DNA of 64,000 nt from Undaria pinnatifida. Taxonomy: Eukaryota > Sar > Phaeophyceae > Laminariales > Alariaceae. The position numbers were made by a program, and so were the translations under genes. Shown piece by piece: positions 43,401 to 52,984 of the stretch. The DNA is taken from assembly GCA_012845835.1 (NCBI GenBank), contig JABAKD010000018.1, positions 1,992,616 through 2,056,615 on the forward strand. The letters run 5' to 3'. The notes under the pieces were generated by a model. That model was not told the origin of the DNA. It worked only from the letters and a program-made list of their open reading frames with translations, and made no database searches. How positions within the stretch are numbered: position 1 is the stretch's first letter; every line of letters starts with the position of its first letter.

Positions 43401-45192
43401 CTCTTTTTTGTTGTCTTTCGTTCCTTGGAACAGTTTCAAGAGTGCGACTTCGAAGGCCACCACGAGGCATATGCCTCAACCACCTCTGCCTTCTCCAGCA
43501 GCCAGTACCAGCTCGTCATCGACGGGCTCGAGAGCACAGGCTACTCGCCCGAGAATCTGGTGATCACAGCGCATTTCTCGGTGGACTCGAGCCACAAAGT
43601 GGGGAGGAAAGCCAGCCCCATCCGGGTAAGACAAGCGGGCTGCCCACCCCCGCTTATTCCCGCTTGGTACAAACCATACTATACTCCCCTGTAGATAATA
43701 ACTACTTCGAAGTATACAGTATACTCCCGCCCACAAGAAAGTCCTATTTGGACGGAGCCTCAGATTCTTGTAGTAACACCACCCTCGAACAACCATGAGC
43801 AAAGAATATTATATAGGATTCAGTGTGGCGTTCGCCGCCGAGCGCGATTTCTTGGTCCAATTTTCTTAGCGTCTACCCATACGTTACCATCAGCATCCTC
43901 TCATGAGGGGCTTTCTTGTTTTGTCTGGCTTGTACTGGTGTATACACTTAACACAGATGGGTTTAAATTTGGCCCCAGGTGTAACTGGAATGTGTTCGTC
44001 TTCCTGGTCGTTGCCGGTTATGACGTCACGTGCTCCGTTGAATTATGGTCGGTGATTTTACGACAAGAAGACATGCTACAGACGCCACTGCACCGCCAGC
44101 CTTGGTTGCAGCGTGTACTCTGTACGGCACTTGGAACATGTGATGTTGTATTTTAAACTCTTGTGTGTATATATATTGCGCCAGATAAGTGTGTCGTCGT
44201 ATGCATTGTTCTTCGTTTTGTATTGTATTACGTGTACATATTGCGCCAGACGCGTGTGTTTTACGCGTATCAATACGTTTTGTGTTTCGTTTTGTATTGT
44301 GTGGCATCCATTTTCTAACGGAAGCTCGGTCCTGTCTTCCTGCTGCGTTGTCTATTTCTGTATCGACGTCTGTTCCGAAACAGGTCGGGGCCAACGGACA
44401 ATCGCACGCAGCCTTGTTTTTCCCCAGTATGCAGGCTATCTGGCCGGAGGTGTACAGCACCAACAACGTTCGAACCGTGGAGGTGGGTATTCCTGTGTGT
44501 GAGCGTGTATGTCTGTGTGTTGTTTCCGTTATTGGTGGGCTGCTATCTTCCCGTTCCATACGCCCCGGCGATGGCCCACACTGCACACTGTTTTTTGAAT
44601 GAAACAAGTGCTCCGGGGAGGATAACGACCAAGCGATTTTTCCATTGCATCACCTGAAGCGAGACCAAGGGAGTGTTCGTTTGCTTGGCTGTCGCAGCGC
44701 AAGACAGGCCAGCGCAACACCCATAGCCACCCCTCACCACCCTCCCTTAACTCCATTCCGCCTGCGCCCTCCGTTTCATGCCGTGGTATGCCCGTGGATG
44801 CACCAGGTGGATGTTACAGTCGAGGTCCGATCACGGGACGATGGCTTCCACCACGCCACGCCCAACTTGAAGGTGAGGATGTCAAACGACTTGCGTACAG
44901 TATTGGAACGTCGCACACATTTGACCAATGTGGGTGTTCGTCTTCACTTTACTATACTTACCGTTCTTTCTACCCACCGACATCATCAGCAGACCTATTA
45001 ATAGTGTCCGTGCTGATTTCCTCATCCTAGACAGATACAAATTTTGTGGTCACCGCAGACTGCGAGACGAGACAGAGCAAGCCAAAAACAATCGCAATTA
45101 GTCAAGGCGGAGCAAAGTGGAACTCTCGCGTACCGGGTACGAGAAAGCAACGCAAAAAGCGACACTTGAAAAAAAACAAAAATGTATTGTAG
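31401..45192 (+). CDS. Eight-exon host gene, 760-residue protein of unknown function (gene span)
   Basis: Proposed exons are 31401-31470, 36752-36862, 38820-39125, 41842-43118, 43434-43625, 44384-44482, 44807-44872 and 45031-45192. Introns begin GT and end AG. Phases agree at every junction, and the sum is 2283 nt, that is 760 codons plus TAG. Exons 3-8 are strongly supported; exons 1 and 2 rest on phase and splice-site agreement across long introns. The product has a basic patch (RGRDNKRKRRDS, about residue 145), a Ser/Pro-rich centre with 10-residue repeats, two RxHSLD motifs (about 374 and 404), a conserved-looking C-terminal region (about 589-735) and a basic tail (RKQRKKRHLKK). No signal peptide or membrane segment is evident. 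Two basic clusters could be nuclear signals. I recognise no family. Confidence 0.65.
32240..32385 (-). mobile_element. D-family repeat, reverse orientation
   Basis: TTGTTCTCACCTTTGCTTGC, AAGTCCGTGTTCACAGGACA and GGCTCCAGTCACTCTGG are the reverse complement of the D core. A TGTTG/CTGCTG-rich tail lies to the left. Confidence 0.6.
32500..32790. repeat. Two diverged C-related fragments
   Basis: ACGCAGCTTGCAAAGGTGAG with AACTCACGGCTGACG (about 32510-32570), and ACGCAGCTTGCGAAGATGAC with AACTCACAGCTGTGACG (about 32720-32780). Confidence 0.5.
33520..33815 (-). repeat. Two tandem C-family end fragments
   Basis: The first shows ATATCCTTAATGAG, GCGCGATCGGAGTATCACAC and CAGCTTGCAAAGATGAG. The second starts CAGCTTGCAAAGATGAG at 33742 and ends TCTCACAGCTGGAGTGTA. 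Confidence 0.7.
33848..33991 (+). mobile_element. D-family retroposon-like repeat
   Basis: GGCATGAAATGCGTCAGCTG through GTGAGAACAACAACCAG; collinear with 13063-13222 at high identity. Confidence 0.7.
34835..35830 (-). repeat. C-family fragment followed by a long C element
   Basis: A short end fragment (34835-34915) is followed by a long copy (about 34990-35830). That copy has three C-runs, two ATTCGACTTGCAGGATTCAC-type modules, TTGCCTAACATCACCCTGTT, GCGCGATCGGAGTATCACAC and AGCTTGCAAAGAGGAG in order. It matches 60030-60940 across most of its length. Confidence 0.75.
36618..36658. repeat. (CTGT)n microsatellite
   Basis: CTGT units interrupted once by TTGTGTGT. Confidence 0.9.
36752..36862 (+). 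CDS. Proposed exon 2 of the host gene
   Basis: The acceptor is a pyrimidine-rich TGCCTGTATAG and the donor ACAG|GTAGGT. It enters and leaves in phase 1 and encodes about 37 residues, Pro- then Arg/Lys-rich (NPSARRRVRDKPKKT). The phase matches exon 3. Confidence 0.45.
36863..38819. other. Proposed intron 2, carrying a B element
   Basis: 1957 bp between donor GTAGGT and acceptor CTCCCAG. Apart from the B copy there is T-rich and unique sequence with no recognised gene. Confidence 0.45.
37657..37903 (+). mobile_element. B-family element
   Basis: It begins ACTGATTCTACGATACCCGCC and ends GGGGGGGCTGCCGTAG. The interior has TTTCATGACTGCTCGACACG and GGGAGCTGGTTTCAAAACCG. Confidence 0.8.
38820..39125 (+). 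CDS. Exon 3 of the host gene
   Basis: The acceptor is TTTCTTGCTCCCAG and the donor GTAG|GTGAGT. It encodes about 102 residues including KLKEASVLSSFRERYTAVRR, VEVQFIGPQPSQGPG and a basic, Ser/Asp-rich end (KRKRRDSGSDDGSE). A weaker donor four bases upstream (GAA|GTAGGT at 39122) would join the micro-exon at 39242 instead. Confidence 0.75.
39242..39290 (+). CDS. Candidate alternative 49-nt micro-exon
   Basis: The acceptor CTTGTCTCGCGCAG is strong and the donor is CACAG|GTACTA. It reads KMLRLGDFVDKNIVGT in frame only if exon 3 ends at 39121. It leaves in phase 1, matching exon 4. The net change against the main path is +45 nt. Confidence 0.4.
39965..40155. repeat. F-family dispersed repeat
   Basis: GTAACACGCGCGAACGACCTT, CTGTATATTAGTGAAAAAC, CGCAGCTTGCAAAGTTGAG and CAACCATTCAATCGGTCGT match 13655-13812. 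The upstream GAGTCACCGACCTATATC is shared with family C. Confidence 0.7.
40695..40832 (+). mobile_element. SINE copy, 5'-truncated, with poly(A)
   Basis: GCGTGAGTTAGCAACACTCC, ATGAAAAATCGACGAACAGTG, GTGACCACGGCTTGCC and GAAGCTGGAAAGTAG match the SINE body. It ends GTGTG followed by about 15 A. The tRNA-like head is missing and part of the body is deleted. Confidence 0.75.
41842..43118 (+). CDS. Exon 4 of the host gene (large, low-complexity)
   Basis: The acceptor is TTCTGCATTCCTCAG and the donor GCGAGAG|GTGAGG. It encodes about 426 residues. It starts EAEGCRDGKFATTDLFRRRKE, then Ser/Pro-rich sequence, then five tandem units of the type xxKEVLPxLx (about residues 290-342). Two RxHSLD motifs follow, then an acidic/Ser stretch. 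It is rich in possible phosphorylation sites and probably disordered. Reading through to the TAG at 43182 is possible but would drop the well-phased exons downstream. Confidence 0.85.
42180..42380 (+). repeat. Coding 30-bp minisatellite in exon 4
   Basis: Units start at 42228, 42261, 42291, 42321 and 42351 (spacing 33, 30, 30, 30 bp), each encoding a K(E/K/D)VLP core. A diverged EKALP unit precedes them. Confidence 0.85.
43434..43625 (+). CDS. Exon 5 of the host gene
   Basis: The acceptor is TCCTTGGAACAG and the donor CCGG|GTAAGA; phase 0 at both ends, 64 codons. It reads FQECDFEGHHEAYAST, then QYQLVIDGLESTGYSPEN and LVITAHFSVDSSHKVG. The alternating hydrophobic pattern suggests beta strands. 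Confidence 0.85.
44384..44482 (+). CDS. Exon 6 of the host gene
   Basis: The acceptor is GTTCCGAAACAG and the donor GTGGAG|GTGGGT; phase 0 at both ends, 33 codons: VGANGQSHAALFFPSMQ then AIWPEVYSTNNVRTVE. Confidence 0.8.
44807..44872 (+). CDS. Exon 7 of the host gene
   Basis: The acceptor is GTGGATGCACCAG and the donor TTGAAG|GTGAGG; phase 0 at both ends, 22 codons: VDVTVEVRSRDDGFHH then ATPNLK. Confidence 0.8.
45031..45192 (+). CDS. Terminal exon 8 of the host gene
   Basis: The acceptor is TTTCCTCATCCTAG. It has 53 codons and a TAG: TDTNFVVTADCETRQS, then KTIAISQGGAKWNSRVPG, then a very basic tail (TRKQRKKRHLKKNKN). Confidence 0.8.
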   Translation, partial: TDTNFVVTADCETRQSKPKTIAISQGGAKWNSRVPGTRKQRKKRHLKKNKNVL

Positions 45193-48100
45193 TGTTTATC
45201 GAGGACTAAAAACTTTACGTAGGCAGTCAGTTCGTCGGTTTACTTTGCCATGCAACTACTGCAATAACTACCAGGCAGTAGTCAAGCCAAGCCAAGCCCT
45301 AAACGATTATTACCCCGCTCGCCGAATCCAACCAACTCACAAACTTGCCGCGTGCCCCTGATTCCATCGTCTGCCCTTTCGAAACAACCGAACAAAACAA
45401 CACCAGGTGATCTATCGACGTGCTTCCACGTCCCGCACCGAAGAAGGAAGCCGAGAGGGGCTGTTATGACCGTGTTTCTTGGACGAAGAGGCGCACCACG
45501 CGCAGGGTCTTTGTGACTTCAGATCACTCGGGCCGAAAAGAACACGACGATAGCAGTGTACCCCATATTATACAACGCGAACGATACCTATAGCAAACCC
45601 CCTCTCGAACGATATTCTAAGCTGATTTTCTCGGCAACGGGAGAGTGAAAGCGCCAAGCAATCTCTTGAGTTGGTGGGAATATCTCGCCCGTGTATTTCC
45701 AGGGCCATCGTTTTTCGTTGGTGTATTCTTCCTTAATTCAGGCGAGCATAAGGTCGGGAAAGAGAAAAAAAAACGTCTCAGGCGGGGGGGGTGTTGTATT
45801 TCTGTTCTATAGTGCGGTAGCCGGTTTTGGCTTGGGCGTGGACGATATATATATATATATATGGGCTCGTCGTCTTTTATGATGTTACTAGTGACCCTGT
45901 AGGCATATAGCACTAGGGTAACTCGACGGTATAAGGGCTCTTCATATCTACAACTTGCCGCCAAGCTCGGTGTATATTTCGTAGTGGATGCCCGCCCCTT
46001 GTCAGGAACGATCGATTTCGTGCGGAGACATTTTTTTTTGTCCCCAAAATGATATCGGGAACGTTCGTATCTCTCGAAAGACGTCTAGGCCTGGATCGAT
46101 CTCCTCGGGCGCAACGGTAATTCCTTTGCCAGAATGCCAGAAACCTGTACGGGCTACACGGACGGGCAAACGTTACACACACGTGCTGTTATCTTATATA
46201 TACGCACTTTTTTATTTATTCCCTTGTCGTAACGGCGGTAGCAAAAATCGAATCTGTTATCCTCGCATGTTTCCGATAGCGTTGGACGCGCGGTTTTTGT
46301 GGTGGCAGCGTGTAAATCCATCACCGTCGAAAAAAGAAAGCAAGATCCGTCTCCCAAACGGAACTTTGCGAGCCGGTTCAAAAGTTGCAGATACTGTAGG
46401 AAAACAAGATGGCTTCGGCGACTTAGGATGAAATTATGTACGAGACTGAGTTCAGGGTGAGGCTGGAGTGGTGGAAGCGTGGGGGGCGGGGTGCCGAGGG
46501 GTTGCGGGCGGGGGGCGGGAGGAAGCGCAGTCACGCCGATGTGGGCTCTGCGTTTACGTGGAACCCTTGTCGTGGTTCGCAATGGTATTTTTTTTGTCTC
46601 TATGCAGGCCCGAGTGAATGAATGAGAAATAATGGTTGAATCCACAATTCGGTACCGGCTTTCAGGCCACGCAAGCAACAGCAAGCAGCCGTCGGCTTGG
46701 CTTGGGTGTCAACCGGTTCTACACTGCGAAAAGAAACATTCTTCACTACGTCCGAAGTATTTCGGTTCCTGAAAGCCATGGTTGGGTCAAGAGTAGTTGG
46801 TTGTTTGCGGGGAGGAGGTCGAATTGATTGAGCGGAGCGAAGCGTTGCCGACAAGGGGTTCGTGGCAGGTACGCCGAACGTGCGGACATGTCGCACTCAG
46901 GCCTAGCCAAGGACAAGGGCGTATACAGAGGCAGGTTGGCGTTGGTGTGCTCAGCGCGAAGCACACCGAACGAAATGAAAAAATATGTTTTTGGGGAGGG
47001 TGATGTTTGTGCGTAACCTAACCATCGAGTGTGTTTGTGCGTGCGGGAGGGAAGGGGAGGGGAGATTCCCGTAGTTTTGGTATGGTCTCTGAGGCTACGG
47101 AGCTGCCGATATGGCTCACAGTCAGTCGCGCTTCTCTTGTTTGTGTATGGTGTGTGTCCGATTTTGGTTATTGTCTCGTTGGGAAATGAGTGAGAAAAGT
47201 TCAGTTGTTGAAGTTCAAGTGCGGGGTGCTGTATGACTTTCCCGATAGGGGATGGTGGTGGAGTGTTGAGCGTGGTCCGGGGTGGTCGTGGTGATGGTGA
47301 TGAGGGCAGTGTGACGGTGGTGTCGACGGTGACTTATGATTGTGTTGACGGTGGTGGCGGTGGCGGTGGTGATAGGTGCTCTTTTTTTGTTATTAGATTA
47401 GTTGCTTTCGTTTTAACTAGTAGGTAATAGTGTTTATTCGTTTCCTGACTTAGCGAACTTTCTATATTACCCTTGTCGCTGTAGCAGTTTACTACCTATA
47501 CGTATATATCGGTACGCTAATGGCAACAAAAGCCGAGACGGGGATGCTTACATGATCGGACTCCATACACCATACTCATGATACATGGCCGTTTGAGGTT
47601 GGGTGCTTCTATAGTTTTTGCCCTGAGAGTGTTTCTTGCACGCCTGAAGAGGGCAGGTTTTGGCCATTCAGTTTTGGGACGTTTTTCGTTCTGCACGATA
47701 TCCATACGTACATACACATCACATGCTAAATAGCATGGCGGAACGGTGAACCGAATGGCACTGGGTGTTGTTTTCCGATTTTCGGGAGAGCAAGGTGCAA
47801 AGTTCGCGAGTTGTGCTGCAGCTGCGCTGTGCCGTGCTGACTGAGGAATAGTGCGAGAATAAGGAGATAGAGGGACGATACCGAAGCTATACTAATAATG
47901 TTGCACCGAGTGTTCTTTCGTTGTTACGCAAACAACTTTTCGTTTTCGGAGAACCAACAGCAGAATACCAACAGCAGACCACAGACAGATGTATGTTCCT
48001 CTGGTGTATAGCTATTTTACGGCGATTTACCCACCATCGCTCTTTTATTGTTTTTTTTACGTTTTGGTTCAGAGTAATCTAGCTTATTTTTTGTTGAAAA

Positions 48101-48690
48101 GTCGAGAGAGGCTCACAGTACATAAACAAGGTTGTTCAGAGGAAACTTAACACGTACTTATAACTGGCAATACACGAAATGCCAACTTTGATCTGATCTC
48201 AATCTATGGAAGAGACATGAACCATGAACAATGGGATAATGTACCGCTTGGAATCGCACAAACATGGTACGTTGAGGTTTCGTTGCCGCTTTCCGCGAGG
48301 CGCCACGAGCCATCAACGAGATGTTGGCCTAGGCCAAAGCAACGGTGGAGACGACCCACATTGACAATGATGCCAGAAACGTGGTGTGCGCGCATGGATC
48401 TGTGCGTGCATACTTCCGGACTGTCGCGAGTCCATACTCAAAACCACGACCGGATCACCTACTACTGGGGGAGGTTACGATACAAGAGGGAACTGCCTTA
48501 GACCAAGCATAGACCTCTCTTTAGCCGGTGCTTCTCTCACAATCGGAAACTGGTATGTATGGTGTGGCGTTTTCGTGTGTCCGTGCCGATCATCTTTTCA
48601 TCCCCCTTAAATCGGTGTTCTGTATAATATCGAAGAGCTGACACATGCGCTACCCATGGTGCGCTAAATAAAGGCGCGGACCGAGGGAGC
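45193..48690. other. No confident gene downstream of the host gene
   Basis: Several ORFs of 60-176 codons overlap on both strands (for example 46154-46684 minus) without a recognisable domain. (TA)n lies at 45846-45862, and GGTGGT-rich sequence at 47250-47375. Small unrecognised exons cannot be excluded. Confidence 0.4.
48273..48500 (+). pseudogene. Possible decayed ORF fragment, unknown family
   Basis: One frame reads AAFREAPRAINEMLA, a TAG, then KATVETTHIDNDARNVV, CAHGSVRAYFRTVASPYS and LLLGEVTIQEGTALDQA to a TAG. Composition and amphipathic pattern look like protein, broken by one stop. No motif is recognised and chance is not excluded. Confidence 0.3.
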
Positions 48691-48939
48691 GGTTCTACGG
48701 TAGCCCCCCCCTCCCAACTTTTCTTTACCGAAATCGGCGGTTTTGAAAGAAGCTCCGGGCGGTGTCTCCTCAAACACGGTGCCCCTTGCCACCCCGACGG
48801 CATCGTCCGATAGCCCTTCGCAAACAAAAAAATGCACCTATAACTGTGCTTCGTCGCGTCCTCCCTCTTGTCGAGCAGCTATGAAACGTTCATTACAGAA
48901 AGTCGCTGGATTTGGGGGGGTGGTATCGTAGAATCAGTC
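48691..48939 (-). mobile_element. B-family element, reverse orientation
   Basis: It begins GGTTCTACGGTAGCCCCCCC and ends GGTGGTATCGTAGAATCAGT. The interior has ACACGGTGCCCCTTGCCACC and GTCGAGCAGCTATGAAACG. Confidence 0.8.
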
Positions 48940-49149
48940 AAGGGTACAGCATCGTAGTACCTTACCTCCATTTTCAAGACCGGTTTTGCGCCCCTAACGC
49001 CAGTGAAGGCGTCCTCGCGGCCAAAAACACGTGTTGTTCCTTGTTGGGCGTTTTTTTCGACGCAGGGTGGGTTATTACCATATTCCAATGCGGATTCTCC
49101 TGTTGCAGTTGTGCAAAGAAGAAGACAGCACTCGTCAAAATAATTTTAG

Positions 49150-49215
49150 AGGTCGCAAAAGGGAACAGGGGGTTCGCTCGCGCGAGCGACCCCGAGCCAC
49201 TGCGAAGAAGGGTCC
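49150..49215. repeat. E-family fragment with central palindrome
   Basis: GGGGGTTCGCTCGCGCGAGC is followed by GACCCCGAGCCACTGCG. Confidence 0.5.
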
Positions 49216-49242
49216 GAAAAAAAAAAAAAAAATAGACGCGAT

Positions 49243-49478
49243 CAAGGCTACGGTAGGGGGGTACCCCCAATTGTCACTCCCGGGTCAAAGCCAAAAAAGG
49301 GTATACCTCTTCAAATAAAGGCTGCGGTAGGGGGGTACCTCCAATTTTCACTCCCGGGTCAAAGCCAATAAAGGGTATCAAAAAGCCAAAAAAGGGTATA
49401 CCTCTAGTACTATACCCTTTTTTGGCTTTGACCCGGGAGTGAAAATGGGGGGTTACCCCCCTACCGTACCCTTGATCA
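49243..49478. mobile_element. E-related foldback element
   Basis: The left arm starts GATCAAGGCTACGGTAGGGG and runs through CACTCCCGGGTCAAAGCC and AAAAAAGGGTATACCTC. A second direct copy follows at about 49318. The right arm is the inverse, ending CCCCCTACCGTACCCTTGATC. Arms are about 65 bp. Confidence 0.8.
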
Positions 49479-49481
49479 CGC

Positions 49482-49746
49482 ATGGTACGATAGAGGTATC
49501 ACGTTTCGTGTAATTTTTTATTTCGTATGACAGGGCTCCTTACCCAAAAATCGTCGGAAATACGCCGATTTTTGTATTCACGATTCTCGTTGTGTACCTC
49601 ATCCATGGGATTTATAAATTCATCCTGCATGTATGTGTCAGCAGTTTTACTTTTCTCCAAATCAGTTTTTTTGGAGAGGTCTTGTGCTTCCGAATTTAGG
49701 AACCCCTCAGAAAAAAAGGGGTGCTCCTCTATCATAGCGTGCGTCG
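49482..49746 (+). mobile_element. A-family palindromic element
   Basis: It starts CACGCATGGTACGATAGAGG and ends GCTCCTCTATCATAGCGTGCGTC. Internal A blocks are in order (CACGATTCTCGTTGTGTACC; CATCCATGGGATTTAT). Confidence 0.75.
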
Positions 49747-49977
49747 CGCACCGCTTTTTTTTTTGAGGTTCCTCAGTTTGGGATACTAAGACCTCTGCCA
49801 AAAAACCTGACTTGGAGAAAAACCAAACCCGCCACCGGGTGATAAACTCCATGGCCTAGGTACACACCTAAAAATAATTCAACAAAACATACTTGGCGTT
49901 TTTCCCGGCGACTTTGGGTTGAGGGGTCCCGTCATTAGCCAGCAAAAGGTATACATCTATCGTAGCACGCGTTATGG
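49747..49977 (-). mobile_element. A-family element, reverse orientation, abutting the previous copy
   Basis: It begins directly after the preceding copy with GCACCGC and TTTTTTTTTGAGGTTCCTC, and ends TACATCTATCGTAGCACGCG. It has GGCGACTTTGGGTTGAGGGG. Confidence 0.75.
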
Positions 49978-50054
49978 CATAACCCTACCGTGGCGTGGGC
50001 CCGCGTCGTTTCGTTTTCATTGAGACTTTTTGCTTGAGGAGGAGGTGGTATCGA

Positions 50055-50122
50055 TATTGCATTATTATTGCATTATTGCATTATTGCATTTTCGTCTATT
50101 AGTGCATTATTGTATTATTGCC
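50055..50122. repeat. (ATTGC)-like short tandem repeat
   Basis: Imperfect GCATTATT and GCATT units over about 65 bp next to an A copy. Confidence 0.7.
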
Positions 50123-50369
50123 TTGTTGCCTTCTGAGGAGGCGAAAACTGGTTTGGAGTAAACAGGAAGGGCAAAACCCGAGCAAAAACCCGGTAAGCCA
50201 AGGCCATGCCCTCTTGGTGTAAGGAAGATGTGCAAATAAAATAAGCAAAACAAGAATGATGTTACGCCGATATTTAGTAGAAGGTCCTGGTTAAGAAGCC
50301 CCAGCTCCATTAAAAAAATTCTCTTGCCAGAATATTCTATCTCTATCGTGGCACACGCCAGCTCTCTAA
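50123..50369 (-). mobile_element. A-family element, reverse orientation, diverged
   Basis: CTGAGGAGGCGAAAACTGGTTTGGAG, CCAAGGCCATGCC and GGTTAAGAAGCCCCAGC occur in A order. The end is CTCTATCGTGGCACACG. Confidence 0.6.
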
Positions 50370-51615
50370 GATATCTCCCCCCCCCCCCCCCCCCGGACCC
50401 CCTGTCACCATGGTGGTTATCGAGAAGATCACATTGTGCGGGGTTGAGAACCATAACTTCGCACAAGGGGAATGATTGCGTCACGTAGTGTGAACATGGT
50501 AAGGCATCCACGAGGCAGTTACAGGGTAATACCCATTACATTGCTGTCTCTGGAGTGGTCACACCAGAAAACAATGTAACGATTTGGCGCTGTTAACCAC
50601 ACGCAAGATAGTAGGCACAAGATGCCGACGTCCCTCTTACTAGCAGTTCTTCGAAGGATGCAGTTTGCCCTTCGTGCGACTCGTCGAACACCTCAAGGCG
50701 CTTCGCGCTCTTGGTGCAAGCAATGTCTGCGTGGTTGGTCAAAACCCGACGTGCTCCGTCCCGGCATAGCGGGGATGCGCGGGTCCGTGGTCATACGACT
50801 ACGATTATGCACAAACCGAGCGCCTGCCCCCCGCTGTACTCTAACGTACGTGCGTGTATTGTCCAAAAAGTCACGCCCATTGAAGCATATGCGATCCCAT
50901 GAACTTACATGCGCCGTAAAGTACAAAGAAACAGAAGGACACCGGACGTAATCCCCTCCGCATTGCGCCGGGATACCGATCGACCGAGAAGATATCGGTA
51001 AGTGGGGTGGTTGGAAAGAACGGAGGGTGTGTCGGGGAGGCAGTCCCTAGCCAAAACGTTTCCGGCAGACGGGGCTTCCGAACTTGAGGAAGAAGTACTG
51101 GTCCAGTCCAACAATCAGTATAAGGTCGATAAGAATAATGCTTGAAAAATGTTGCGAAACCCTCAGACTCTTAGAGAGAGGATGATAAATTATCATCCCC
51201 GGGTCAATTAATGAAATGTTTCAATCGCTTGATCTGTCTGCATGGACATACGATATCAACGAGTCTTGGGTTTGTGCTATGAACATAGAAGAACCGCGTG
51301 GCCTCAAATTCAGGTCGATCGAGCTGAAGTAACATTTATTTATTTTTTCCAACTCTTATTTGCCCCAAAAAACGTGCCCGTGCAGCGCTGTGATAAATAT
51401 ATCGTTCCAAGTCATCAGTGCCTTCAGAAAAAGTGCATTAAACTTATTGAAGGTGGACACTTCTAGCTTCAGCCCGAGAGCTCCTCTGCTACCGCCCGCT
51501 GCTGTGTCTCCAAAGATGCGTTGACCCTTTCCGCCATGTTATAGATCGTGTTCTCCTCGCACAGAGAGGTGGTTGGGTTCTACAAGACGCACTACGTGTT
51601 TAGTAGGGTGGGCCA
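50370..51615. other. No gene recognised
   Basis: An 18-base C-run at 50377. Plus-strand ORF at 50622 (109 codons) shows no motif. It shares GGTCATACGACTACGA with 16129. Confidence 0.35.
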
Positions 51616-51930
51616 GACGCGTGCTACACGGTGGTAGTAGAGTTGGCACCTTTCGGCTTTATTTTTGTGAATGACGGGGAGACTCCTTAATTAACCGGAA
51701 GTCGTGAAAATGACATTCATCATTCGTTCTTGTTTGTCGTTGTTGTTGTTTTTTATATACATACGTAGGTCATGGGTTGCTCATCACAAAAGCACTTTCA
51801 TTTTGATCAAACCCAGGACTTCGGCACGATATGTGGGGTATAGACGCGCCCCTCGAGCGACAAGCCTCCGCAGAAAAAACAAACAATGCTGAACCCGACG
51901 AAAAGTGATACCTCTAACGTAGCGCGCGTC
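51616..51930 (+). mobile_element. A-family element
   Basis: It starts GACGCGTGCTACACGGTGG and ends ACCTCTAACGTAGCGCGCGTC. It has GACGGGGAGACTCCTTAA and GGTCATGGGTTGCTCATC. Confidence 0.65.
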
Positions 51931-52000
51931 ATAATGCTGCCCGGCCAACGCGTGCTGCATACGGCACAGGCGCAAGACTTCGTTTCTGAAGCTCTCGTCG

Positions 52001-52256
52001 CGGCACGTGCTACGAAAAAGGTATACCTTTTTTGGACGAAACCTTTTTCTGAATGACGGGGCTCCTCAACCCAAAGTCGTCAAAAATAGGTTAGCGTTTG
52101 ATTCACCTTGCATACGCGGGCCGTGGGCGTTTTTCATCCGGTCCCAGTTATAATTTTTTTCTCGAAAACTATTTTTGGGAGAGAGGTCTTAAACTCCCGA
52201 ATTGCTCAAGGAATATCAGAAAAAGACGTGGTGCACCTCTATCGTAGCACGCGTCT
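52001..52256 (+). mobile_element. A-family palindromic element
   Basis: It starts GGCACGTGCTACGAAAAAGG and ends GTGCACCTCTATCGTAGCACG. It has GACGGGGCTCCTCAACCCAAA and GGGAGAGAGGTCTTAAACTCC. Confidence 0.8.
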
Positions 52257-52296
52257 CGCTTGAAGAGCTCGATATATCTCGCTCAGAGATCGATCC

Positions 52297-52622
52297 AGAG
52301 ACGCGCGCTGCGACAGAGACCTGTGCACAGCACCTCTTTTTGGCCGAATCGTTTTCTGAATGGCGGGTTCGAATTATACCAATTTTTTCGCAACCATTTC
52401 CGTTGTATACCTAAGGCATGGGATTGCTCATTCTTAAGTAGCACTACTATTTTTGGCCAGGAAAGGGTTTTTGGGAGAGAAAAAAAAGGGCCCCCTTTAG
52501 AGCCCCAAAATCCCTCCCTATACTAAGTTCAAATGAACGTGTCCCCTAAACGGGTTAGCAGTGGCAAAGGCGTCAAGTGAGCAGGCCCAGAAAAAAGGGC
52601 CCCCTCTGCTGCAGCATGTGCC
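52297..52622 (+). mobile_element. A-family element, long subfamily
   Basis: It starts AGACGCGCGCTGCGACAGAG. It carries the internal block CCTTTAGAGCCCCAAAATCC through GAACGTGTCCCC, shared with 3894-4229. The right end is GCTGCAGCATGTGCCC, degraded. Confidence 0.65.
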
Positions 52623-52984
52623 CGGTGAAAATCGAAGGTGTCACCCCTACGATCAATCTGCCCGTGTCCATATATATACGTAAGCAACGACGACCTGAAG
52701 ATGATGGGTTAGCCCCCTTTGAGCCTCACCAGGGCAAACAACTATCGATGAAACAATGACGACACCACGGCTTGACCGGCCACCGCTAGTTGCCGATGGT
52801 AACATGGTGTCCGAACGACAGCAATGCAAAAGACTCTCTCGTACGAAACGGTGCAGCAATATCCCACTCGTACTCTACTACCACCTACGCTACTCGTAGA
52901 CGCTTGCAAGAGTATATCAACCAATCGTCGTTTTTTTTTGCTGTTGTTGTTGTTGCTGCTCAGGGGCCTCTCAGGGTTAAGGAA
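52623..52984. other. No gene recognised
   Basis: Short ORFs only; a TTGTTG/TGCTGC-rich stretch at 52940-52962. Confidence 0.35.

Noticed and set aside
46154..46684. 176-codon minus-strand ORF as a gene
   Set aside because: No motif, low-complexity Pro-rich section, and no supporting splice or context evidence.
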